A stretch of DNA of 64,000 nt, from assembly GCF_018143015.1 (NCBI RefSeq), contig NC_054750.1, forward strand, positions 1,097,501-1,161,500, read 5' to 3'. Positions 10,300 through 20,965 of the stretch are shown here, one piece after another; the first letter of the stretch is position 1; each line of letters starts with the position of its first letter. Made by a program: the position numbers and the translations under genes. The notes beneath the pieces were generated by a model, which worked only from the letters and a program-made list of their open reading frames with translations, searched no databases and was not told the origin of the DNA. This stretch comes from Lytechinus variegatus (taxonomy: Eukaryota; Echinodermata; Echinoidea; Temnopleuroida; Toxopneustidae).

Positions 10300-10700
10300 T
10301 TAGTAAAATACGTATTGTCTTCGTGATTCCTACAAACAAGCCAAATGTCCCTATTCAGGTCTGAATTTCCTAAATGAATTTTCAGCTCGCGCTTTGCGCT
10401 CGCAATATTTGATTTGTCAGATGCGTATGTTAATCATGATTACAATGACTACAAGTGCTTTATGTATTTAGATGTAATTCTAACAAAATCAGCAAGCGCT
10501 CTGCACTCGCATTACATGACTATGGTGAGATGTATACTCTTAATGGATTCCTAAAATATAAGACAAGTACGTATCATGATTATAAAAAACTTGCTTATAA
10601 TGTCCCTTTTTGGGTCTGAAGTTTAAACAAATCAGATCGCGCTTTGCGCTTGCATTATGTGATCAGTGAGATACACATCCGTTTAATGGCACTGTCCTTG
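10300..10700 (+). repeat. Tandem array, CTCGCGCTTTGCGCTCG family
   Basis: About three diverged 120-130-bp units, each with a GTGAGATACGT-like start, a CCCTNTTTGGGTCTGAA middle and CTCGCGCTTTGCGCTCGCA near the end. The same array lies left of the Harbinger insertion (7296-7426). Inverted relatives lie at 25930-26400 and 61620-62300. Confidence 0.7.
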
Positions 10701-10841
10701 AATTATATAGATCAGTATACTCGGCAAATGAGCGCGCGCGCGCTCACTCACTAAGTGACTCAATATTTTTGCTGGTGCCCCCCCACCACTGATCTCTGTG
10801 CCCCCCCCATGCCGTGACCTATGGTACGCCACTGTATACTG

Positions 10842-11231
10842 TATATGGAAAGCCAATTAAGTCAACTTTCAAATGATTGCTGAGATCATGGACCTAGTAA
10901 GTCCATGCTGAGATCCACAGGAGAAAGACGAAATGCTGCCCCAAAAGTGTAATTTTTGTTCACTCATGCATAAAAGTTCAATTTAATAAGTTGTGAAATT
11001 TACGTAAACAACAAAAACTGGTATTATGGTTGATCATTGATTTATCACAACACCCTTAACTTTGCAAGTTCCAAAGATTTGCCTCTCAGAAACTGACAAA
11101 AATCGGAAGACTGATTCCGGTCCAACCTAATTTTCATACCCATTTTTTCAGTGGGTAGTGCTCGCTCAAGCATTGACAGTTTTCTCACATGTTGGTATCA
11201 ATTGAAAGTTGACTTTATTGGCTTCCATATA
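10842..11231. mobile_element. Foldback MITE, TATGGAAAGCCAATTAAGTC ends
   Basis: The left arm 10842-10875 is complementary to 11198-11231 with a few mismatches; the interior is non-coding. The ends suggest a TA target duplication (mariner-like size and structure, inferred). Confidence 0.72.
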
Positions 11232-12600
11232 ATGTAGGTGTTTTCTCCCAAAGTGATATATACATATATATATATTTGATAATCAATTTTTCGTTTTTAA
11301 TTTTTCAGAAACACTTTCTGGAGAATTAAAGACGAAACTAGTTAAAGTAAAATAATTGAGCAATCTTTGACTATTCTTCATTTAGTTTGATTATTATTTT
11401 CTTTCCGTGACGGGTGATTTACTTCGTTATTTCATCGTGTATATATATTAATATATTTAATTTGGCAGTCATGTCAAAAGTGTTAAGTTTTTTAGGGGGA
11501 CGCATTGTATAGAAAAGACCTTTATAAAACAAGAACATCAAACCTCATTTCTCAACATTAATCACATTCACCATCATTCACCACAAATGACACCTAAGGT
11601 CCCATGACACATGCTCCGCTGCAAATCGCACATATTAATGGAATGATCAACTTAAACGCTGAATTAAGCACTACACCCTAAACCTAACATAAAACCCTCT
11701 TGCAACCCCTAACCCTAAATCTTAGACAAAATAAAGCCTCGAGCAAAGGTCGTGTCACCACAAAGGCTAGTTCTTCTTTTCTCTACCTAAGGATATTTAG
11801 CTTAAAGGTGATACTAATGTTGACTATATTAGAGCTCATTTTCATTAGCATTGCAAAGTGATGAAATATATAGGCCTTTATGTGAGTGGTTGTGTTTGTG
11901 TGTATAGATAGAGAAAGAGAGAGAACTAAAAGTTGCTCGCTTCTCTATATCATGTCCGTCTGTGTAGACGTTGGTACTTTTCCGTACTTGTTCCCATATT
12001 CGTACACTGCAAAATGCTTGGGTCGGTTTAAACTGACCGTCGCCAGGGACGCCAGTAATTAATTGGTGTCCCTATAGAAGACAAACATCATCGAGGTGTT
12101 CCATTAAACCTTCGAGATGGACATAATACTAGAGGGGAGTGTAAAATAAAATGTGTTGTGTCACAAAACTTAACATAACCCACAATGCTAAACCCAAAAT
12201 TTTAACAAAAGAGTAGAATGGCGGATAGAGCTTTCTATACGCACCAATAATCACTGCTGTTTTTTATGCATATTCCTCGGTATATCCTCACATATATATG
12301 CAAGAAAACACCACAGATCCCGTGATCTGTATATAGTAGTCGGCCTACATGTAATAGTACTACAGGGTTTCGTCATCCAACATGGTCAAAAGCGGAGAGG
12401 ACTTTGATCGTTATACTTCCCGTCATGTTATCGATAGAAAATCTCCTCTTTTTCGTTCCTATAAACTCCGCCGGGGCCGCTCTTGTTTGGAAACGGTGTG
12501 AAGACCCTATATGACACCACAGTATGTATCTTTGATTTGCCATTGAAGATTTCGTTTTGATATTTGATTAGTAAGGGGTTAAAGTTTGAACGATCGTGAT
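11232..12600. other. AT-rich intergenic upstream of the UGT gene
   Basis: Holds a short TA run near 11263-11277 and a CCCTAAACC/CTAACCCTAAA-containing dispersed repeat around 11670-11760 that resembles 28855-28960. It is not a telomeric array. No gene was recognised. Confidence 0.5.
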
Positions 12601-12732
12601 AGCTGCTAGATCTCTTCGGTTTACCTTACTGTTGGGCGATTGAACCGGACTTCATTTTACAAAGTTCATCTTACATGTCTTCATGTTAATGGTGCAGTAT
12701 ACATGACAGCAGTCGTCGTACACCATATTCAG
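12600..12732 (+). other. Candidate non-coding first exon of UGT
   Basis: Ends at a strong donor, CATATTCAG|GTATGT (12732/12733), which pairs plausibly with the acceptor TTTGATTGCAG at 13408. The start is unknown; no TATA box was assigned. Inferred from splice-site quality only. Confidence 0.35.
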
Positions 12733-12968
12733 GTATGTAGAGCAAGTTTTGTGCCACTTTAATCAAATGTCTTATTTCATCTGTATACATTTGGCCCTGT
12801 GTTATCGTAAATCCACATTTCTTGTAAAGGTCAACAATATGTGAATTTTAGAAGTACGCTCTAATGATTCTACCGTACAAACCCTTAGCCCTTTTTTCAG
12901 TTCATTCTTGTTAAAAAAAATTACTGCTTGGATAATTAACAACTTCTCATTGGCATGTATTTGAAGAG

Positions 12969-13196
12969 TTTAGTTGCAAAAGGGGTTAGGTCCACTTTGG
13001 ACCATTCCGAGAAAAACCGTCTTTTTAATTCTCACTTACTGCAACATTCTTATGAGAAACTAAATTTTCATGATGTACTACTCCCCTATCATGTTAACAT
13101 AAAATAAGGTATAAAAGAAATCTACCTGTCCTCGAACTTTTTTTCTATATATTCTTTAAAATTGTCATTGTAGACCTAACCCCTTTTGCTAGTAAA
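12969..13196. repeat. Foldback with GCAAAAGGGGTTAGGTC arms
   Basis: GCAAAAGGGGTTAGGTC near 12976 faces GACCTAACCCCTTTTGC near 13174. A third, diverged copy (GGACCTAACTCCTTTTG) follows near 13353. It lies in the proposed 5'-UTR intron of the UGT gene. Confidence 0.6.
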
Positions 13197-13408
13197 CTGA
13201 AATGAATCCAATCTATTTTTATTAAAAAATTGATTTTTCTTTGCCACTTATATTCACGTTTTCATGTGAATTTCAAATTTTGTTTGTTTTTAATTAGAGC
13301 GACTAAAAATTTAGAGGTTTTGAGACAGAAAACAATAAAATTTGTGAACGATGGACCTAACTCCTTTTGACAATTAATTTCTTTTGCTTTTTTTAAATTT
13401 GATTGCAG

Positions 13409-14675
13409 GTGTTGTCTTTCGTACAAAGAGGGGCAAATAGGTTTTAATCATCTCATCGTTGTATCGTGGCTCGACTGACCGTTTTGATGTTTGCAAAGAA
13501 AAGACAGATCGTGGCTATAATAAACTAAACACACAATATTATCAGATAATGTGGACACTTAGGACCTACATTCTTTGTAATTAATCGGCCCGGGGAGCTG
13601 CGATCGACAGACGAATTACCTGGCTTAAAGATTTTGAGACTGAACAAAAAATCCGCGATTTCTTATTCTTTGATTGTTTGATTTAACGAGGGCATTTGGC
13701 CAACATTCATACCAGTCAATTGACATCATGACGAAAACAGGCTTATTCTCTGTTCTGTTAATGTCCTTGATGTTTTCAGCTGACGTTGGTGATGGTGCAA
13801 AATTCCTTTTACCGGCAAGCAGTATGCTCAGCATGCCGAGCCATTACATGGGTCTAACTACTATTACCCAAGCCTTGGTTAAGAGGGGTCATGAGGTGGT
13901 TCTGCTTATCATCGACAAGAAGAGCCTCGAGGGATTCCGGCCAGAATCTTACACTTCGAACATCACCTTCCCTAACTCAATGTCTGACGAAGAAGTTTCC
14001 GATATGTACAAGATTAGAAGGACTGTGATGTCAGAATTTAAAAACAGTTCCACTATGGAATTAGTGAATAGCCCAGTTATGGCTGAATTCGATAGATTGA
14101 TGTATTTCGGTTGTTTTGAGCTCTTTAAAAGCGATGACACTCTTCGAAAGCTTAAAGAAGAACGTTTTGATATGATGTTCACTTTTCCCGTGACCGATTT
14201 CTGCGACGCCGCACTCGCTGCGTATCTGGATGTGCCGTATATTCTTCTGTCTGGAACACGGCGCCTCCCGCCTTTCACCGAGGATAATGCCGGCATTCCT
14301 ATTCCAAACTCATACGTTCCTTTTAGTTCGTTCACGCCTTCTCTGACCGACAAAATGAACTTCTTCGACCGACTTAAAAATGCGTTCTTCCACTACGGGG
14401 TACATTATATCTTCGAATACTTTTCAGTCTATCGCCCTCTACGTCAATTGCAAACTACCTACAACATTCGCCTTGATCTTACTCCATGGCAAATGGTGAG
14501 TAGAGCAGAGCTGTGGTTGTGTCACAACTCCTGGGCCTTGGAAAACCCAAGGCCAATAGGACCAAACTGGATCCCAATACCCGGATACACCATACAGGAG
14601 CCCAAGCCGCTTCCTGAGGATCTAGAGACATTCGTTCAGGGGTCTGGAGAACATGGATTCATCTTATTCACATTA
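13409..14675 (+). other. UGT exon with start codon (UTR plus coding exon 1)
   Basis: Coding starts at 13728. The 316 codons encode the signal peptide and the N-terminal acceptor-binding Rossmann-like domain, ending GEHGFILFTL before donor GTTAGT at 14676. The 5' boundary at 13409 is inferred from acceptor TTTGATTGCAG. Confidence 0.7.
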
Positions 14676-15049
14676 GTTAGTATACTTTAACATTTTGTGA
14701 GAATTCCCCTGCGTCCTAGGTTGGGGCTTTCTACTCCTATTTGAAATCGTAATAAATAAACCTCAAAGAACGATTTCATAAATCGTATGGAGAACAGCTA
14801 GGAGGTACTTGTCGAATATTGGCAAATTGGAACAGAAATTGGTGGTAATCAGTGCAAACAAAATATTGCAGATATTTCATTTGTCCAGATCGAGTCAAGG
14901 ACGAAACTGCTGTATTGATTTACCAATCTTCGACAAAGATGTCTTGGTTGTTCATTTCATTATCGGAGGGCATTTGACTATAGATTTTCTCTGTTCTTGA
15001 ACGCTCCGTACTTCGCGGAGCGAAAAATTCCTAATAAGATTTATCTATT

Positions 15050-15100
<51 letters not shown>

Positions 15101-17779
15101 TTTCCACGCTTATTGCTCCTCTAAAAGAATTTCCATTTCTTCTTCACATCAAATTAAGTTGAAATGTAACGTGTCTTACGTAGCAGAAATTATAATTATG
15201 TTATTTTTCTTCCTCTTTTGTCTTCTCTTTCTCCCGTTCTCCTCCCCCCCCCCTCTCTCTCTCTCTCTTACCCACACACACTCACAATGTGGGGGGTTTC
15301 TATCTTCCCCAACCTTCCTCTTTCTGTCTCATCCACCAACAAAGGGCTCAATGACTGCATCTCTAGGGGCAGACACCTTTAACGACATGTTCTCGAAAGT
15401 TTTCAGTGAACTTCCTCAGAGGGTCATCTGGAGATTAGTTGGTCCGTCTCCTCGTTTCCTTGGAAACAACACTCTCATCCAAGAGTGGTTACCACAGAAT
15501 GACCTGCTAGGTTAGTATTAAATAACACTCATCCAAGAGTGGTTACCTCACAATGACCTGCTACGTTAGTATTAAATAATACTCTTATCCGATTGGTTAC
15601 CTCAGAATAACATATTAGGTAGTCAGTATTACCGGCAGAGTGAAGCCCTTGAAACACATTAACAGAAACAAACATAGAATATGATTGATGGAATTTTGAC
15701 AATAATTGGGTAAATAAAAGGTTGGTTTATGAAAGTTCCGAATTAATGATAAAAAATATTTCATTGCAGCTCACCCCAAGGCCCGTTTGCTCATCTACCA
15801 TGCCGGCAGTGCTGGTGTTCACGAGGCAATCAACTACGGTGTTCCGATGCTACTTCTACCACTCGCTGGAGACCAGGGTGCAAATGCCAATCTTGTAGAT
15901 AAGAAAGGAATGGGTATTTCCCTCGATCTAAACCATCTGAAGGAAGACATAATCCGAACTGCCATCCACGATGTGCTGAATGATAAGAGGTTATTATTAT
16001 TTTTAATTTGCCAAGAAAGCTGTGGTTGTTAAAGGCAATAGTCAACGAAAACGGTAGATAATTATTTTTTGTGGTTACTGGAATCTATTTTTTCAAGGGG
16101 TGATCCCAGCAACCCCTGGGGGCCAGTAAAATGCACATGCGTGACCAAATTATTTCCAAACACCCCCTAAACTAATTTTTCTCTGTGTGCGAAATAACCC
16201 CCTGAACAAGTTTTACGCTGGCTCCATTTTCACATTTTGGCCCCTAAACGAGTTGTCGCCAGAGTATGACCCCTAAACAAATTTCGTCTACTTGCTAACA
16301 ATAAGCTTAAATCCCTTAAATAGACCAAACTATATATTCATGGGTATTGAATCCCCCCCGCGCGCGGTATTCAGGGTATGTTTTTCCAAAACTTTTTTTA
16401 TTTAAGTCTAGCCAAACACGTCTGGCTAGTCTTAAATAGAAAAGCTTAGGGGGAATACGTTTGAGCCCGCGATTGGCCATTGACCAGTCTTTAAAAAAAC
16501 ACCTTTTTTTAAATCGGCGTTTTTGATACCATTAACCATGTTAACGAGTGCAAGCGCGGCCCACGTCTAGAACTGAAGAACACCCTTTTAAACGCGTTTT
16601 TGGGTCATAATATATTTGACTACCCCCCCACACACACACACCCACACAGACACACACACACACACACTTAAGAATGTATGCTTATCCCGTATTTGGAACC
16701 TTCAAAGGTTTCCTTAAAGGTTCTAAAATTAACCGCCGCTCTTTAGCGCGTAACCTTTGGAAAACCTTTTTTCTCGAGGGTTCCAAAATTGGATGGGTGC
16801 GTCGTGGTCTAGTAGTGGTTCTGACTCTCGCCTTTGAAACAGAGGGTCGTGGGTTCGAATCGTAGCCATGGCGTGTTTTCCTTCAGCAATAAATTCATCC
16901 ACACTGTGCTGCACTCGACCCAGGTGACGCGAATGGGTACCCGGCAGGAGAAATTCCTTGCGTGCACTGGTGGAAGCTCGAGCTAAAGCCGGGGTAATAA
17001 TAGCAGCGCTTTGAATCCTCGGGCAAAAAGCTCTTCATAATCCAGCTATTGTTATTATTATTAAAATTAATACGGGACAAAAGGGTTCCGATTCACACTT
17101 TTTTTCGAACAGCTCCTCCCTAATTACAGTCCGGTGTGTTGGAATGTGCACTTTACTTCATTGCAGCAATTAGGCCCCTGATGTAACATCATAAGCCTAC
17201 ATGCTGGACCCCGTTTTAACAAAAAGTTATGATCCGGGGTTGTGATAGACTGAAAATAAACGCAAATTGATATTGATAAATATTTTCCGATCGGTATACA
17301 AATCACTCTCAGAGGGTCTGCATAATTTGGGGTAAATTTCAGTTGCATTGAATCTCATCGTAAACACCTTATAAGACTGCCCCTCCATCCTGAATAAGTA
17401 CACTGATTTGTTGATTACATTATGGTAGAATACATTGCTCTATTGGAACAGGCACTTTGTATACTAAACTTTAATTATTACAATACTAATTCATGCCCCC
17501 AGGTATAAAGACAATGTTGTAAAGGCGTCTGGTATCCTTCGAGACCGACTGGCCAGCCCTCTGGACACGGCTATATTCTGGATAGAACACGTGGTCAAGT
17601 TCGGTGGAGATCATCTTCGTCTTCGTTCTACTGAAATGGGATTCATTGAACTCAACTCCCTCGATGTAGTCGCATTTCTAGTCGTTTTATTACTTACGAT
17701 ATTATACGTTGATTATCTTATTTTACGAGGGTGTTATCGGTGTCTATGCAAAAGGGCAAGGAAACAAAAAAGGGACTGA
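13728..17779 (+). CDS. UDP-glucuronosyltransferase, four coding exons
   Basis: Transfers glucuronic acid (or another sugar) from a UDP-sugar to small lipophilic acceptors at the ER membrane. The exons are 13728-14675, 15345-15510, 15770-15989 and 17503-17779 (phases 0, 1, 2). They splice to 1611 nt, 536 residues, the usual UGT length. The start is the ATG opening MTKTGLFSVLLMSLMFSADV, a signal peptide; an in-frame upstream ATG at 13674 would place 18 polar residues before it. The catalytic His is H39 in PSHYMGL; the partner Asp is probably D157 in FPVTDFCDA. Glycosylation sequons are at N78 and N106. The nucleotide-sugar signature runs from IYHAGSAGVHEAINYGVP to LAGDQGANA. The C-terminus has one membrane helix (VVAFLVVLLLTILYV) and ends KQKRD, a KXKXX ER-retrieval motif. 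All splice sites are GT-AG and no lesions are visible. The subfamily and substrate cannot be read from sequence. Confidence 0.95.
14676..15344 (+). other. UGT intron 1
   Basis: Contains a TA microsatellite (15052-15098), then a C/T-rich run and short CA runs before the acceptor CAACAAAG at 15344. Open frames across it are intronic. Confidence 0.8.
15052..15098. repeat. (TA)n microsatellite
   Basis: About 23 uninterrupted TA units inside UGT intron 1; likely length-polymorphic. Confidence 0.95.
15345..15510 (+). CDS. UGT coding exon 2
   Basis: 166 nt encoding GSMTASLGADTFND through IQEWLPQNDLL, the start of the sugar-nucleotide-binding domain (the WLPQNDLL motif is family-typical). Donor is CTAG|GTTAGT at 15511. 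Confidence 0.92.
15468..15630 (+). repeat. Tandem triplication of exon-2 end and its splice donor
   Basis: Three head-to-tail units of about 54 bp: 15468-15523, 15524-15577 and 15578-15630. Each spans the last exon-2 codons and the donor. Unit 1 is the functional edge (GT at 15511). Unit 2 keeps GTTAGT (GT at 15565) but has C for G as the last exon base. Unit 3 is more diverged (GT at 15619). Confidence 0.85.
15770..15989 (+). CDS. UGT coding exon 3 (signature motif)
   Basis: 220 nt encoding the UGT signature, AHPKARLLIYHAGSAGVHEA onward, including LAGDQGANANLV. Acceptor is TTTCATTGCAG, donor AAGAG|GTTATT. It begins in phase 1 and ends in phase 2, consistent with its neighbours. Confidence 0.93.
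16624..16667. repeat. (CA)n microsatellite
   Basis: Slightly interrupted CA repeat in UGT intron 3. Confidence 0.9.
16795..17062 (+). mobile_element. tRNA-derived SINE, full-length
   Basis: The tRNA-like head has A-box TGGTCTAGTAGTGG, anticodon-like loop CTTTGAA (TTG) and B-box GGTTCGAATC. The body contains CACTGTGCTGCACTCGACCC and GGTAATAATAGCAGCGC, and it ends in an ATT-rich tail. Relatives lie at 43433-43706, 45655-45785, 47109-47388, 48908-49070 and 60713-60950. Confidence 0.85.
17503..17779 (+). CDS. UGT coding exon 4 (membrane anchor)
   Basis: 277 nt. Encodes VKASGILRDRLASPLDTA, WIEHVVKFGG, the single C-terminal membrane helix and the basic tail ending KQKRD, then TGA at 17777-17779. 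Confidence 0.93.
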
Positions 17780-17851
17780 TCGTTAGGCTAGTTGTGGTCG
17801 TAACATTTCGGCATTCAATATAATTTGCTCCATTATGACACAAAGTTTTCC

Positions 17852-17857
17852 ATTAAA
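17852..17857 (+). terminator. Candidate UGT polyadenylation signal
   Basis: ATTAAA, 73 nt past the stop codon and the nearest recognised variant signal. Confidence 0.45.
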
Positions 17858-17994
17858 AGTATTTAATCGCATTATTATTTCAGAATATTTTTTTATGGAA
17901 AAAAAATTCTTTAAGAACTTTAGGAACTCTCTGTGATGTATTCCATATCATTTATAATATGACAATTAAGCCAAGTGAGATACATGATAAACTC

Positions 17995-18566
17995 GCCCGG
18001 GGGGCACTTCCATTCACGAGTGGGTACCGTACGCGACCATGGAGTCTCGAAAGGCACCCTAAACACGTATTTTCCAAATTCTGAAAATGCACCCCTTAAC
18101 AAGTATTGGCGTCTGAAACCCTACCCTTGACAAGTATTGGAAACAAAACGATACTCTGGGCAAGTATTCCCTGAAATGAACCCCTAAACAAGTACAGGGA
18201 TATTTTATTGTTATGTCACGGGTCCGTCAGTCGTCGGTTTTTCTTTACAGTTTACACGCCATTTGGTTTAGTACTGCCCCAGCTTCCACACCTCGGGCAG
18301 AACGGACTCTAAACACATAGTGTTGGGGCAAAAAGGACATCCTTTATAAAACATTTTAATTTTGTTTTATCAGCCCCGCAAATTTGACCCTAAACACGTA
18401 GCTTTCCTAGCAAAATAGATACCCTTTTTTCATTATTTTTGTGTTTTTGACACCCTTATCACGTTACGTACGTAACGTGCCCTATCTTGAAAAAGACATC
18501 CCTTTTACGTGTTTTTTGGGTCGCGCATGGTATCCACTCGTCAATGTAAGTGCCCCCCTCCCCGGG
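17995..18566. mobile_element. CCCGGGGGGGCACTTCC-ended DNA element
   Basis: Long imperfect inverted ends: GGCACTTCCATTCACGAGTG on the left, CCACTCGTCAATGTAAGTGC on the right, each closed by CCCGGG. TAAACTC directly flanks both sides (17988-17994 and 18567-18573), a 7- to 8-bp target duplication. Inside, words such as CCCTAAACA and ACAAGTATTGG recur. Another copy is 20404-20790; a truncated one is 38735-38940. Confidence 0.75.
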
Positions 18567-18574
18567 TAAACTCT

Positions 18575-19080
18575 GTAATTAGGCATCCATTGCAAAAAAC
18601 GAAAGTTCCTACGTGGTGGGAATTTGAAGACTCTCGGTTGCTGGGTCACAAACGATATTTGGTATATACCAACGAAACCTTGAAAAAAAAATTTGGGGGG
18701 GTTGTTAAGTAAGCTATTTTTCTTGATTATGACTTTATATGATATAAAATCGGACATAATGAGTGATTAAATTTGAACTGGGACGCAATTTCGACTTGCC
18801 ATAAATCTTTCAGCATTCGATCAGTAGAAATAACAAAGTGGTTTATGAAATGCCCTCTGATGTGCTTTTATTTCTATATTATGATCAATACGACAACGTA
18901 AAAGGTGTCACCTATTTTCGATAAATGAATTGTTTTATATCTTATTTCAATAAATTTTGTAATAGCGACGCATGTTTTCTATTTTAGGTCCTCTCTAAGG
19001 TGTCAAGTATTTTGAATTTAGTATTTTTGTATTTTAGAAAACCATTTCTGCTTTATAGCAAATTCACATTGGGTCCCCCT
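18575..19080. other. Intergenic, nothing recognised
   Basis: AT-rich. Short open frames near 18509-18757 fall partly in the preceding element and have no recognisable domain. Confidence 0.45.
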
Positions 19081-19084
19081 CCCC

Positions 19085-19325
19085 CACGAATACTCATTGG
19101 CGGCGGAAGCCAAAAAAAAAATTAAGGGGGGTCACCTGAAATTTTGTGATGGACACAGGTAAAAAATTTGACAAAAAGTCATCAACCTAAAATTTAGGGG
19201 GGACCAGAGACATTTTAGGGGGTTTCATCTGAATTAAGCGGGACGCAGGAAACAAAACTGACAAGCAAAAAAAAAATTATCCACTAAAAATTTAGGGGGA
19301 ACCGTCCCCCACATCAAATGTAGAG
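19085..19325. repeat. Dispersed repeat with GACAAGCAAAAAAAAA words
   Basis: Alternates purine-rich TTTAGGGGG blocks with TGACAAGCAAAAAAAAA. A related piece is at 36535-36805. Boundaries are uncertain. Confidence 0.5.
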
Positions 19326-19329
19326 GGGA

Positions 19330-20395
19330 CCTGTCTACTACATGTACATGCTTAAAGCCTGTGTATAGCTTTGGTAAAGGGTCAATAATGTGATTGATAA
19401 TCGAATATCATCTAATATGACAGTCTTACTGAAGCGTAGAGACCGTTAGATATTTTTCCAACTGCACTTCTCTGAGAAAATTTCAAATATTCAAATCTTG
19501 GATATATAGCGCCCTCTCTCGGCGATGCTTGTTTTAAATTTAAAAAATGGGCATTCAAGCTCTTATCTTATAAATTTAGTGATTGGATATCCAAAAGTTA
19601 CAGACAAAGAACATATCTTGAAAGTTTCAGCCCATTCCATGATTTGGAATAGGATTTAATTGAAAGACAAAAACACACAGATATTTTAATTTGATCGGGT
19701 GACCCGATCAAGTTAAATTTCCATGTAAAATCGCAAAATTTATCCTGTAAAACACATTTCATTTCATATCCTCCACATCATAATTGTTATAGGACATATC
19801 CATTCATATTAGCTAGCAATGAATTGGAATAGTGATAGGTGCATTTTGGTGGATTTACCAAAACTATACACAAGCTGTAAAATCAAGTCTGGCGCCGTTT
19901 CATTGAAATCACTATACTCGAGCTAAAGATTAGCATACAGTCTAAATACCTCAACAATACGTGCATGGATTTTTGTACTAGATAAACAATGTTCCTGTCA
20001 TAACAAAAAGTTTCCCATACACTTGCAGAGGAAAAATTATTAGATACAGGTTGTATGTGCAATATTATGATTGTTAAAAAATTAAAATTGATTTCATTTT
20101 TCTGAGAAAGTGGCATATCATGGAAATTATAGCACAATAATAATACTTGTTCTTTTGTGTATTCTCATTATTATGATTACCTTACATCGCTGTTTTTATT
20201 GAAATCTACTTGATAAATCAGGTTTAGCTCCCCTTTAAATAAACAATTGGGCAAGCAAAAGATCAAACATTTTCAAAGTCTGCCAACAGGACCTCCATCC
20301 CCCCCCCCCCCCCCGTCCCTTACGCTCGTGCATCCTAACACAAAGTTGATTCAAGGAGTCTCGGCATCGCGTAGATACGTTCATTGTCAATTTAC
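19330..20395. other. AT-rich intergenic, nothing recognised
   Basis: No splice-supported exon or repeat boundary was recognised. It ends near a polyC run (20299-20314). Confidence 0.45.
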
Positions 20396-20403
20396 TGGAA
20401 AGG

Positions 20404-20790
20404 TCCGAGGGACACTTCCATTGACGAGTGGATACCATGTGAGACCATAGGGTCTCGAAAAACCCGCCACACATATTTTCCATTTTCTGAAAATGCACCC
20501 CTTAACAAGTATTGGAAACAAAACGATACTCTTGGCAAGTATTCCCTGAATTGACCAACTAAACAAGTATTGGGGCAAAAAGTACATCCTTTGTAAAACA
20601 TTTTAGTCTAATTTTTTTTTTCACCCTCGCCAATTTTACCCTAAACACTTCCTTGCGAAAATATATACCCTTTTTCATCATTTTAGTGTTTTTTGACACA
20701 CCTATCTTGAAAAAGACACCCTTTTTACGTTTTTTTTGTCGCGCATGGTATCCACTCGTTAATGTAAGTGCCCCCCCCCCCCCGGGGGGA
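20404..20790. mobile_element. Second CACTTCCATTGACGAGTGG element
   Basis: Same family as 17995-18566: left GGACACTTCCATTGACGAGT, right CCACTCGTTAATGTAAGTGC followed by a long C/G run. Internally deleted relative to the other copy. Confidence 0.72.
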
Positions 20791-20965
20791 GGTACATGAC
20801 AAAACTGTTCGTGTTGTGGAGGAAACTAGTGTACGAGTCTTATCTTTTGGGGGGAGCTCTGGTCAGCCAACACATAGCAAATGGCAGGGGTCGCGGAACG
20901 GTTTTCAAAGTGGGGGGGGGGGGCTGACCATGCTAAAAATCACAATCATATGGTATGGCCCGGTC

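Larger units (their letters stand above)
15990..17502 (+). other. UGT intron 3, repeat-filled
   Basis: Holds a C-rich dispersed repeat with recurring CCCCTAAAC words (about 16090-16620), an imperfect hairpin TTTAAGTCTAGCCA/TGGCTAGTCTTAAA near 16399-16436, a CA tract (16624-16667) and a SINE (16795-17062). Confidence 0.75.

Noticed and set aside
11680..11740. Interstitial telomere repeat (CTAACCCTAAA)
   Set aside because: Only scattered CCCTAA words within a dispersed repeat also seen near 28860; no array.
15595..15630. Extra UGT coding exon
   Set aside because: It is the third, decayed unit of the tandem duplication of exon 2's end; no acceptor precedes it.
16797..16867. tRNA-Gln-like gene
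   Set aside because: A SINE body and ATT-rich tail follow directly; several near-identical dispersed copies exist in the window.
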